Below, one piece after another: positions 1 to 5,825 of a DNA stretch of 12,796 bases. Where the stretch lies: assembly GCA_947630465.1 (NCBI GenBank), contig CANRHT010000040.1, positions 1 to 12,796 on the forward strand, read 5' to 3'. The notes below the pieces were generated by a model. That model saw only the letters and a program-made list of their open reading frames with translations, did no database searches and was not told the origin of the DNA. The stretch comes from an uncultured Pseudomonadaceae bacterium (lineage in GTDB: Bacteria > Pseudomonadota > Gammaproteobacteria > Pseudomonadales > Pseudomonadaceae). The position numbers and the translations under genes are program-made. The first letter of the stretch is position 1. Each line of letters opens with the position of its first letter.

Positions 1-54
1 GGTCCAACCACTTTAGGTGACTTGATCCGCGCTGCACAAGAGAACAAGAACTAA
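1..54 (+). CDS. 3' end of an unidentified protein gene
   Basis: An open frame enters from the left edge and ends at TAA 52-54, giving the C-terminal residues GPTTLGDLIRAAQENKN. The stop is followed 20 bases later by a strong hairpin terminator, which supports a real gene end. The fragment is too short to assign to a family and I do not recognise it. The stop codon itself sits in the loop of a short inverted repeat (AAGAAC at 46-51, GTTCTT at 55-60). Confidence 0.6.
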   Translation, partial: GPTTLGDLIRAAQENKN

Positions 55-74
55 GTTCTTTGTGATCTAAAAAA

Positions 75-100
75 GGGTGACTACGGTCACCCTTTTTTTT
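75..100 (+). terminator. Rho-independent terminator, probably bidirectional
   Basis: A 7-bp perfect stem (GGGTGAC 75-81 with GTCACCC 86-92) encloses the loop TACG and is followed by eight T at 93-100. C-UACG-G is a member of the very stable UNCG tetraloop class. Six A at 69-74 become a T tract on the - strand, so the same element can also stop transcription of the methyltransferase gene, which ends at 161 on the - strand. Confidence 0.92.
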
Positions 101-107
101 GGCTCAA

Positions 108-135
108 ACTATGTCAATCAGTACTATGTCAATCA
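108..135. repeat. Two-copy 13-bp direct repeat
   Basis: ACTATGTCAATCA occurs at 108-120 and again at 123-135, separated by two bases. It lies in the spacer between the terminator and the end of the methyltransferase gene. It looks like a small local duplication; no function is visible. Confidence 0.6.
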
Positions 136-160
136 AGACTGTGTTGAGTATGACCAGTGT

Positions 161-859
161 TTAGCTGCGCTTGTATACCAGCAGGCGGCCACGGTACTTT
201 TCTTCAGTGGGCTCACTTTCGCTCAACACTTCATCTGAACTGAGCGCAAAGCCTAATGAATCCATCTTGCGATTAAAGGCCGGGCGATAACCACGATTGG
301 GATCGACAATCCAAACTTCAGCTTGATCAGCCGCATGCAGATTAACGAAGCGTCCAAGCGCTTTAGGCATATCCGGTTCGTACAATAAATCACTGCCTAC
401 AATTAAATTGTATTTTTGACTCAGTAAGGCAGCTCCCGTATCTTCGAGTGACGGCACCGCATGCTCGCCCCATTGACCATGGCGAAAGGGCAGCTTAGGT
501 AGATTGTTTAACGCCAGGTTTTTTTCAAGAAATAACTTTGCTTTTGGATGACGGTCTGAAGCCGTTATGTTGGCCCCGCGGCGGTGTGCAACTAAGCTGG
601 CCAAAGCAAGGCCGCAGCCGATTTCTAAGATTTTTTCATTCGGATCAACCGGACGTAAAGCAATGGCGCTGGCAAGGCGAATACTTGAAGGCCAGAGCAT
701 GCCAAATAAAGACCAAGACGCAGAGCAGATACCTAAGCGTTCAGCTGCGCCCTTTGGATCATAAAACTGCTGGCGGTCGAGTAAGGAGCAGATGACAAGG
801 TCATTTACACCTTGGATTTCTATTGTTTCGGTTTTTGTAAGATAATGTGCGCTGCTCAT
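161..859 (-). CDS. Class I SAM-dependent methyltransferase (Methyltransf_16 / METTL21-like)
   Basis: Predicted cytosolic 232-residue seven-beta-strand methyltransferase. The SAM-binding motif I is ILEIGCGLALASL at about 77-89, followed by an acidic post-I residue in TASDRHP (Asp102). The motif GSDLLYEPD at about 155-163 matches the substrate-pocket strand of the family that includes protein-lysine methyltransferases of the METTL21/Methyltransf_16 type, as does the GMLWPSS segment at about 53-59. These parallels are from family knowledge; the substrate cannot be told from the sequence and could be protein or a small molecule. No signal peptide or membrane segment is seen. It is divergent from the glutaredoxin-like gene with a 156-base spacer. 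The start ATG has only a weak and distant purine stretch (AGAGG) upstream, so the start is less certain than the family. Confidence 0.85.
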   Translation of the reverse strand: MSSAHYLTKTETIEIQGVNDLVICSLLDRQQFYDPKGAAERLGICSASWSLFGMLWPSSIRLASAIALRPVDPNEKILEIGCGLALASLVAHRRGANITASDRHPKAKLFLEKNLALNNLPKLPFRHGQWGEHAVPSLEDTGAALLSQKYNLIVGSDLLYEPDMPKALGRFVNLHAADQAEVWIVDPNRGYRPAFNRKMDSLGFALSSDEVLSESEPTEEKYRGRLLVYKRS

Positions 860-907
860 GAAATTAACATATGAAAAAGCCTCTAATGCTGTGATGGAGT
901 CAGTATC

Positions 908-933
908 GCATAAACACTAAATTTATGCATAAA
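908..933. repeat. Overlapping inverted repeats in a divergent promoter spacer
   Basis: GCATAAA (908-914), seven bases, then TTTATGC (922-928) form a 7-bp inverted repeat. TTTATGCATAAA at 922-933 is also a perfect 12-bp palindrome, so the motif GCATAAA occurs twice in direct and once in inverted orientation. There is no T tract, so this is not a terminator. It lies between two divergent genes and is a candidate operator for a dimeric regulator; the regulator is unknown. Confidence 0.45.
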
Positions 934-1015
934 AACCCGTTTAGCTCACATTTGCAGCATTTGGCTGATTTTATCGGCACGTTTAATTCAAAATAGTATT
1001 TTAAGGCAGGTGAGT

Positions 1016-1252
1016 ATGTCGTTACAGTGTGAGTTGTTTGGCACCTTGGGCTGCCACTTATGTGAAGATGCCGAGCAGGTTTTACAGCCCTTTGTGAATC
1101 AAGGGCTGGTGGTTGAGTTGCTCGATATTGTCGACTCGCCTGATTGGCTGGAGCGCTACGCACTGTCCATTCCAGTGCTGCGCCGAGTGGATAATGGCCA
1201 TGAGTTGCAGTGGCCATTTACAGCGGAAGATGTGCAGCAATGGCTCACATAA
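1016..1252 (+). CDS. Glutaredoxin-like family protein (DUF836 type)
   Basis: A 78-residue thioredoxin-fold protein with the redox motif GCHLC (Cys13, Cys16) after the first beta strand and the expected Ile-Pro-Val of the cis-proline loop at 52-54. Length and layout match the small DUF836 glutaredoxin-like family, which probably performs thiol-disulfide chemistry in the cytosol; the partner is not known. I chose ATG 1016 over the in-frame GTG 1010 because the purine stretch AAGGCAGG (1003-1010) then has normal spacing. The gene ends inside the 3' end of the convergent cyaB gene, sharing 8 bp (1245-1252). Confidence 0.88.
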   Translation: MSLQCELFGTLGCHLCEDAEQVLQPFVNQGLVVELLDIVDSPDWLERYALSIPVLRRVDNGHELQWPFTAEDVQQWLT

Positions 1253-2618
1253 TGATCTTATCGCGCAAGCGTTCTGCGGCTTCTTTGAGTGCGCCAATCA
1301 CCCGTTCTTTATCGTAGTTCTGGATGTTGTTGGTATCTAAATACATCGAAAAACCGGGTAGCTCATGCTCGACATAGCTGCTGCTTGCACCGAGATCGCG
1401 ACGAAAATCTACCACTTGGAAGATCTGGATCGGTCGCGAAAAGCCCTTGACGGTAATCTGGCCTTTATCGCGCGCCATGATCACATCTTTCGCCAGCGAG
1501 TAGGTCTCATTGGACATTAAAATCTCACCGGCCTCAGCAGCACTTTCCAGACGGCTGGCAAGGTTTACTTCTCGGCCAATAATGGTGTAATCCATCCGCG
1601 TATCCGCACCAAAATTACCAACGGTACAGTAACCGGTATTAATCCCCATGCGGATTTCTAAAGGTTTATCAATGCCTTGAGCGCGCCATTGCTGGCGTAA
1701 AACCTTCATATGTTTGCGCATCGCAATGGCCATGGAAACGGCTGCTACCGCATCTTTTTTGGCACCAGACGTGTTGGGGTCACCAAAAAACACCATCACA
1801 CTGTCACCGATAAACTTATCAATAGTGCCGCCATATTTTAAGGCGATTTTTGACATTTCATTGAGGTAGGTATTGAGCACATCGGTCAAGGCTTCGGCTT
1901 CTAACTCCTCGGATAGCTCAGTAAAACCTTTGATATCGGAAAAAAACACAGTCAATTTTTTACGCTGAGTTTCAAGGCGTACTGCACGTTTGCCACTAAA
2001 AATAGACTGCCAGACCTGCGGTGATAAGTACTTCGCCAAATTATGGGCGAGGCGTGCGGCTTTTTCTTGTTCGCGCTTAATATCCAACTGTACTTTCGCA
2101 AGATACAGTCCTTGGAAATGTACAAAATACGCTGTTACGCAGAGGTAAAACGCAGTAAATAGCACACTGACTGCTGAGAGCAGCAAAGGGGCTTCTAAGC
2201 TGAGTTCGGGTTGTAAAATAAAGTAAGCCAGCAGTGAAGCGGCTAAGGTACCGAGCAACATGGGCAGCATTAAGCGTATACCGCCGATCATTAATGCGCT
2301 AAAGCAAATCACTAATAGTCCCAGTAAACTCGGAATCAGCGCAAAGCCAAGCAGCGCTAAAACACCACCGGCATGCAAGGCATCAAAAATCAGCTGCGTG
2401 CTATAAGTGACTTTAGGGTGACGGTTCTTAAAACGCTTAGTAAAAAACGAAGCCAGATGCGGGTAAATCAGACTGTAGGGCACTATCCATAAAAGATTAA
2501 CTGATAAAAACCCAGTGTATATCCCGGTACTGATAATCACTGTAATCAACATGTAAGCGAGGATTCGCAGGTGAAAATCCTGTAATGCACCGCTGCTCTC
2601 AATGGCCTTTGACCGCAT
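1245..2618 (-). CDS. cyaB: Membrane-bound class III adenylate cyclase, CyaB-like (MASE2-CYC)
   Basis: Makes cAMP from ATP at the inner membrane. With the start used here the protein has 457 residues. About 15-175 are hydrophobic with several membrane spans, matching the MASE2 sensor domain of Pseudomonas CyaB. A linker then leads to the cyclase domain at about 220-405. Seen in the domain: metal-binding Asp228 in FFSDIKGF and Asp272 in KFIGDSVM, base-selecting Lys268, Thr345 in DYTIIG, and transition-state Asn352 and Arg356 in REVNLASRLE. Thr in place of Asp at the second base-selecting position is the class IIIb hallmark; that class includes bicarbonate-stimulated enzymes (family knowledge). 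In Pseudomonas, cAMP acts through Vfr, but no Vfr gene lies here. An upstream in-frame ATG at 2648 would add 10 residues, but its only Shine-Dalgarno-like bases are one or two nucleotides away, whereas AAAGGA lies about 10 bases before ATG 2618. Confidence 0.93.
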   Translation of the reverse strand: MRSKAIESSGALQDFHLRILAYMLITVIISTGIYTGFLSVNLLWIVPYSLIYPHLASFFTKRFKNRHPKVTYSTQLIFDALHAGGVLALLGFALIPSLLGLLVICFSALMIGGIRLMLPMLLGTLAASLLAYFILQPELSLEAPLLLSAVSVLFTAFYLCVTAYFVHFQGLYLAKVQLDIKREQEKAARLAHNLAKYLSPQVWQSIFSGKRAVRLETQRKKLTVFFSDIKGFTELSEELEAEALTDVLNTYLNEMSKIALKYGGTIDKFIGDSVMVFFGDPNTSGAKKDAVAAVSMAIAMRKHMKVLRQQWRAQGIDKPLEIRMGINTGYCTVGNFGADTRMDYTIIGREVNLASRLESAAEAGEILMSNETYSLAKDVIMARDKGQITVKGFSRPIQIFQVVDFRRDLGASSSYVEHELPGFSMYLDTNNIQNYDKERVIGALKEAAERLRDKIIM

Positions 2619-2701
2619 GACAATATTTTCCTTTATTGACTCAAGCATGCCTAAAAGCAGTGATTCTAATACATTTCGAGCGCTAGAGCTTGAGACAAAT
2701 C

Positions 2702-2712
2702 ATGCATTGCAT
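2702..2712. repeat. Small palindrome ATGCA-T-TGCAT in the cyaB/ykgJ spacer
   Basis: An 11-base palindrome sits in the 225-base spacer between divergent cyaB and the YkgJ-like gene. It could be half of an operator, but palindromes of this size occur by chance. I could not define a convincing promoter for either gene here. Confidence 0.25.
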
Positions 2713-2807
2713 AACAGGCTCAAGTGCAGTTCATCATGAGTGAGAAAAATAAAATATGAATACAGCGCTATCCTGCTTATTGCGCAGAGGCGTAAACTAT
2801 TTAGGCG

Positions 2808-2828
2808 CCGGCCTGGGCCGGTTTCTTT
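2808..2828 (+). other. GC-rich hairpin followed by a T-rich stretch in the leader of the YkgJ-like gene
   Basis: CCGGC (2808-2812) pairs with GCCGG (2817-2821), loop CTGG, followed by TTTCTTTT (2822-2829). This resembles a weak Rho-independent terminator on the + strand, yet no + gene lies upstream between 2649 and 2807. It ends 15 bases before the YkgJ-like start codon. It may be an attenuator, the end of a short untranslated transcript, or a chance GC-rich hairpin that affects translation. Confidence 0.4.
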
Positions 2829-2843
2829 TGGTTTATACCTATC

Positions 2844-3215
2844 ATGTCTGACAATAATCCATGTTTATCTTGTGGCGCATGCTGCGCCCATTTTCGAGTG
2901 TCATTTTTTTGGGGCGAATGCCAATCAGCTGGTGGCAGCGTTCCTGACAGCGTTGTGGTTGCGATTAATTCAACTTTTGTAGCCATGATCGGAACCGATC
3001 GTAAGCCGACGCGTTGCAGTGCGTTAATGGGCGAGGTCGGGCAGGGTGTACGCTGCACTATGTATGAGAACCGCTCCTCTAGTTGCCAAGATTTCCATGC
3101 GTCATGGGAGCATGGCGAGCACAACCCACGCTGCGATGCGGCACGTGCAGCGCATGGCTTATTACCACTTGAACCACCTGTGCAGCCCGGTTTATCGCCT
3201 GAGCGTGTAGCTTAA
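2844..3215 (+). CDS. YkgJ family cysteine-cluster protein
   Basis: A 123-residue soluble protein opening with the family signature Cys-x2-Cys-x2-Cys-Cys (Cys7, 10, 13, 14), with further Cys at 26, 58, 71, 81 and 97. The GVRCTMYENR and SSCQDF segments at about 68-84 are typical of YkgJ-type proteins, thought to hold a zinc or iron-sulfur centre. The biochemical role is not established for this family. No signal peptide is seen. A hairpin lies directly upstream and no good Shine-Dalgarno sequence precedes the ATG, so translation may be weak or controlled. The nitroreductase gene follows 154 bases later on the same strand, beyond an inverted repeat, so co-transcription is uncertain. Confidence 0.88.
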   Translation: MSDNNPCLSCGACCAHFRVSFFWGECQSAGGSVPDSVVVAINSTFVAMIGTDRKPTRCSALMGEVGQGVRCTMYENRSSSCQDFHASWEHGEHNPRCDAARAAHGLLPLEPPVQPGLSPERVA

Positions 3216-3257
3216 TAGACACAGCTCTATTTATAGCTGCAAAGCATCCGATTATTT

Positions 3258-3288
3258 GTAATAACCTAGCGTTGAGGTTGGTTATTAC
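3258..3288. repeat. 9-bp perfect inverted repeat with a competing inner stem, upstream of the nitroreductase gene
   Basis: GTAATAACC (3258-3266) is the exact reverse complement of GGTTATTAC (3280-3288), with a 13-base loop. Within it, AACCT (3263-3267) can instead pair with AGGTT (3275-3279), so two mutually exclusive hairpins are possible in RNA. The sequence after the right arm is not T-rich, so it is unlikely to be a simple terminator for the YkgJ-like gene. As DNA it could be an operator for the nitroreductase gene, whose ATG is 82 bases downstream. Confidence 0.5.
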
Positions 3289-3369
3289 GCTTGGATTGTT
3301 TATGCTAGGCGCTGGTTTTTCACCCTTATTGCTCACTTACCGCTAAACCGATGAACAAGGAGACCTACC

Positions 3370-3942
3370 ATGGATGCTATTGAGTTGTTACTCAAGCGTG
3401 TGTCAGTCCCACGCCTACAAGAGCCTGCACCAACGGCTGAGCAGCTTGATGTGATGCTGTGTGCGGCTTTGCGCTCGCCTGATCATGGACAAATACGTCC
3501 TTGGCGTTTTCTGACGATTGGCGGTGACGATCGGCAGGCACTGGGTGAGTTATTCGTGAAAGGGCTGCTGAGCACTACAGCGGATGCTAACTCTGAGTTG
3601 ATTGAGAAAACACGCGCCATGCCCTTGCGTGCACCCCTGGTTCTTGTGGTGATTGCCCGTATAACTGAACACCCTAAAGTGCCTGCTCATGAGCAACTCT
3701 TGGCGGCGGGTTGCGCTGCACACGCCATCTTATTGGCGGCCCATGCGCAAGGAGTGGGTGCTGTCTGGCGTACTGGAAATGTTGCAGAAATGTCGCTGGT
3801 AAACAGTGGTTTAGGCTTGTCTGATCATGAGCAGATTGTTGGCTATATGTATTTAGGTACGCCGATTAACAGTCTGCGTAATCCACCTTATGTTGATCCT
3901 GCTCCTTTTGTCGCGCAATGGCCGTCACGCAACTTGGATTAA
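3370..3942 (+). CDS. ydjA: NAD(P)H nitroreductase family protein, YdjA-like
   Basis: A 190-residue FMN-dependent nitroreductase-fold protein, probably a homodimeric cytosolic flavoenzyme using NAD(P)H; the natural substrate is unknown. It matches E. coli YdjA, recalled from memory as 183 residues, over its whole length: MDAIELLL start, LRSPDHGQIRPWRF (about 34-47), a RAPL segment near 87-90, AAGCAAHAILLAAHAQG (about 112-128), VGAVWRTG (129-136) and a final YLGTP (161-165). The N-terminal cluster reads KRVSVPRL where E. coli has an RRSASRL-type motif. The start is well supported by AAGGAG about 8 bases before ATG. The 3' end overlaps the convergent sensor kinase gene by 4 bp (3939-3942). Confidence 0.93.
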   Translation: MDAIELLLKRVSVPRLQEPAPTAEQLDVMLCAALRSPDHGQIRPWRFLTIGGDDRQALGELFVKGLLSTTADANSELIEKTRAMPLRAPLVLVVIARITEHPKVPAHEQLLAAGCAAHAILLAAHAQGVGAVWRTGNVAEMSLVNSGLGLSDHEQIVGYMYLGTPINSLRNPPYVDPAPFVAQWPSRNLD

Positions 3943-5249
3943 TCAGCTAATGGCAGCTGTACACGGGCAATAAAGCCACCTTCAGGATGGTTACTGAAGG
4001 TCAGTTGCCCAGCGTGTTGCTCAATCGCACGTTTCGCGATGGCTAGACCCAGTCCATAGCCTTGTTGCGATTGCCCCGGCACACGAAAAAAGCTATCGCC
4101 TAACTGTTCAAGCCATTCTTCAGCAACTCCAGGTCCGTGATCGCGGATCGTGATGGATAGGTTGCTGCTGTGGCGTTGCAGGTCAATATAGATGGGTTGT
4201 GGCACCGGGTTAAAACGCACAGCATTGCGTAAGAGATTATCTAAAGCACGCTGTAATAAATCAGGCCAACCATTGTAGTCGTATGCTTCAACACTATTAA
4301 TCTGGATGTGTTGCTCAGGTTGCAATAAATCCACATCGTCTTTGAGTTGCTGCAGTACATCGCGAATCGAAACCTTTTGCTTGGGTTCTTGCACTTGGTC
4401 GAGTCGCGCTAAGGTCAAAATCTCATTGATCAAAGTATCGAGGCGCTCGCAATCGCGGTGCAGGCGCGGCCAAAGTGCCTCACGTTCGTCCTGGCTGCCA
4501 CGCTCAGCCAATGCCAGCGCAATTTGTAACCGAGCCAAGGGTGAACGCAACTCATGAGAAACATCGTGCAGCAATTGACGCTGGCTTTTAATGAGGTTTT
4601 GTAAGCGCTCTCCCATCAAGTTGAAATCAGCGGCTAACACGCCCAGCTCATCACGCCGACCGGCCAGTTCACTCAAGCTTTCTTTCTGATAGGTGGTTTG
4701 CCCCAAATCATGCACGGCATCACGCAAGCGACTTAAAGGGCGGGTGATGGATAACGTCAGTAGCAAACTCATCACACTTAAAACAATCAGCGCGATCATT
4801 AGAGCGCTAAAGGGGCGCAAGCCATTGTCACGCTGCCAAGCGCCGAGTTCGCTGTGAGCAATGCGGTAGACAAATAAATAACTTTGCCCCTTGCTGTCAC
4901 TGATTTCTTGAGTAATACGTCGCCAAGGCAAACGCTGATGACCCCGCTTGGCTTCCCATGCCAGTGAGCGTGAAGACAGTTCTTTGCCAAGCGATGCGCC
5001 GGTATCATCTAAGATTTGCGTTTCAATACTGTAGCGACGTTTTTGCTGATGCAGGTAATACAAAGCAGGCTCTGTCGCCCCCGACTCATAGAGGCTGAGC
5101 CAAGTTGTCGCAAAGTTTTTTAAGCCGGGATGATGATTGAGAATCCATTCATCCTGGTTAAATAAACGTACCAATAAGTAGGTCAGTGCGCCGGTCAACA
5201 CTAAAGCCAGCCAGAAAGCAGCGAAGATTCTCCAAAACAAAGAGCGCAT
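3939..5249 (-). CDS. cpxA: CpxA-like sensor histidine kinase
   Basis: Inner-membrane kinase of 436 residues that should sense envelope stress and phosphorylate the CpxR-like regulator encoded in the same cluster. Order of parts: first membrane span at about 8-28, periplasmic sensor region about 30-142, second span about 147-168, HAMP about 169-222, HisKA with phospho-acceptor His232 in DVSHELRSPLARL, then the ATPase domain with Asn342 (N box), DHGPG at 370-374 (G1), FFRV at 387-390 (F box) and GYGLGLAIAKR at 397-407 (G2). All catalytic motifs are intact. It is the last gene of the - strand cluster. Its ribosome site is poor (CAGG) compared with the AGGAG of the gene before it, and a 10-bp hairpin lies in the 60-base gap upstream. 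The CpxA name rests on gene order and partner genes; a generic OmpR-family kinase is the alternative. Confidence 0.9.
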   Translation of the reverse strand: MRSLFWRIFAAFWLALVLTGALTYLLVRLFNQDEWILNHHPGLKNFATTWLSLYESGATEPALYYLHQQKRRYSIETQILDDTGASLGKELSSRSLAWEAKRGHQRLPWRRITQEISDSKGQSYLFVYRIAHSELGAWQRDNGLRPFSALMIALIVLSVMSLLLTLSITRPLSRLRDAVHDLGQTTYQKESLSELAGRRDELGVLAADFNLMGERLQNLIKSQRQLLHDVSHELRSPLARLQIALALAERGSQDEREALWPRLHRDCERLDTLINEILTLARLDQVQEPKQKVSIRDVLQQLKDDVDLLQPEQHIQINSVEAYDYNGWPDLLQRALDNLLRNAVRFNPVPQPIYIDLQRHSSNLSITIRDHGPGVAEEWLEQLGDSFFRVPGQSQQGYGLGLAIAKRAIEQHAGQLTFSNHPEGGFIARVQLPLAD

Positions 5250-5275
5250 AGTGTTGAGCCTGATATCTAATAAAG

Positions 5276-5300
5276 CAGCGGCGTAAGAACTACGCCGCTG
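5276..5300 (-). other. 10-bp hairpin between the Spy-like and kinase genes
   Basis: CAGCGGCGTA (5276-5285) and TACGCCGCTG (5291-5300) form a perfect stem with a 5-base loop. On the - strand it follows the Spy-like stop codon by 9 bases and is followed by CTTTATTAG rather than a clean T tract. It could be a leaky terminator or a 3'-end stabiliser that leaves more Spy-like than kinase mRNA. Confidence 0.65.
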
Positions 5301-5309
5301 TAGGTGGGT

Positions 5310-5726
5310 TTATTCTGCGCGCATTTTAGCGCGACCTTCGCCTTTGTTTTGGCCTTTGCCTTGTTTATCGCTGTATTTGTGCATGCGTTTCTTCATGCGC
5401 TTTTGCATATCTTGTTTATCTTGATCAAACTTAACGCGTTGTTCATCAGTCAACAGGCCGCGTAATTTGTCATGATGTGCAGTGCGTGCTTTTTGTTGCT
5501 GGGCGCGATGCTCTTGCATTTCAGTTTGAAACAGCTCGCGCTGCTCAGCGGTGAGCTCTAAACGATCAAACCAAGCTGCTTGGCGTTGTTGCATTTTCTC
5601 TGGTGACCATGCCGCGCCTTTCTCTTGCTGCGCCATAGCGCGTTCTGTGGCGGCTTGTTCAGGCGCTGCCCATACACTTAAAGGCAACATAGCGCTGAGT
5701 ACGAGTGCGGTTATTTTAATTCGCAT
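5310..5726 (-). CDS. Spy/CpxP-family periplasmic LTxxQ protein
   Basis: A 138-residue predicted periplasmic chaperone or stress sensor. Residues 1-20 form a signal peptide (MRIK, hydrophobic ALVLSAMLPLSV, cleavage near WA-AP). Two copies of the family's LTxxQ motif are present: LTAEQ (58-62) and LTDEQ (92-96), in a helical, charged region. E. coli relatives are CpxP, which restrains CpxA, and Spy, an ATP-independent chaperone (family knowledge). The C-terminal part (about 108-138) is strongly Lys/Arg-rich with Gly and Gln, which looks disordered and is unusual in degree. A strong ribosome site AGGAG lies 7 bases before ATG. The gene sits between regulator and kinase genes, and a CpxR-box-like sequence lies 83-98 bases upstream of the start. 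Whether it acts as CpxP or as Spy cannot be decided. Confidence 0.87.
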   Translation of the reverse strand: MRIKITALVLSAMLPLSVWAAPEQAATERAMAQQEKGAAWSPEKMQQRQAAWFDRLELTAEQRELFQTEMQEHRAQQQKARTAHHDKLRGLLTDEQRVKFDQDKQDMQKRMKKRMHKYSDKQGKGQNKGEGRAKMRAE

Positions 5727-5770
5727 AGTGTTTCTCCTGAGTCGTTGATCCGCGATTGCGGAATAGCTCT

Positions 5771-5776
5771 AGTATG
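5771..5776 (-). promoter_or_regulatory. Candidate -10 element of an internal promoter for the Spy-like gene
   Basis: CATACT on the - strand at 5776-5771 has four of six matches to TATAAT, and the base positions about 17 upstream give no good -35 (ACTGCA). A poor -35 fits an activator-dependent promoter: the CpxR-box-like repeat would be centred near -52 relative to the implied start at about 5764. TTGACA (on the - strand near 5792-5787) is at the wrong distance to serve this -10. Confidence 0.35.
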
Positions 5777-5808
5777 CCTAAATCAGTGTCAACTGCAGTC
5801 AAGAAGAT

Positions 5809-5824
5809 GTAAAGGGTGAGTAAA
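5809..5824 (-). promoter_or_regulatory. CpxR-box-like operator
   Basis: On the - strand the bases read TTTAC-TCACCC-TTTAC; on the + strand GTAAA-GGGTGA-GTAAA, with a 6-base spacer. The E. coli CpxR consensus is two GTAAA repeats about 4-8 bases apart (established knowledge). The site falls directly after the stop codon of the CpxR-like gene and 83-98 bases before the Spy-like start. That is where an autoregulated Cpx promoter would be expected. I found no second such pair in the window by eye. Confidence 0.7.
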
Positions 5825-5825
5825 C

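Noticed and set aside
891..915. TGTGA at about 891-895 as a CRP/Vfr site
   Set aside because: The matching TCACA half is missing at the right spacing, so it is not a credible cAMP-receptor site.
900..1217. 105-codon frame on the - strand over the glutaredoxin-like gene
   Set aside because: It covers most of the glutaredoxin-like gene, has no recognisable domain and reads as low-quality antisense sequence, whereas the + frame has a clear CxxC thioredoxin-fold protein.
2740..2982. 80-codon + frame starting before and overlapping the YkgJ-like gene
   Set aside because: It is out of frame with the YkgJ-like protein, crosses the GC-rich hairpin and shows no family features. It could only be a leader peptide by speculation.
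3222..3239. CAGCT/AGCTG inverted repeat just after the YkgJ-like stop as a terminator
   Set aside because: Only a 5-bp stem with an 8-base loop and no T tract.
2801..3336. Frames of about 85-107 codons on the - strand across the YkgJ-like gene
   Set aside because: No domain, no ribosome site and antisense to a well-supported Cys-cluster gene.
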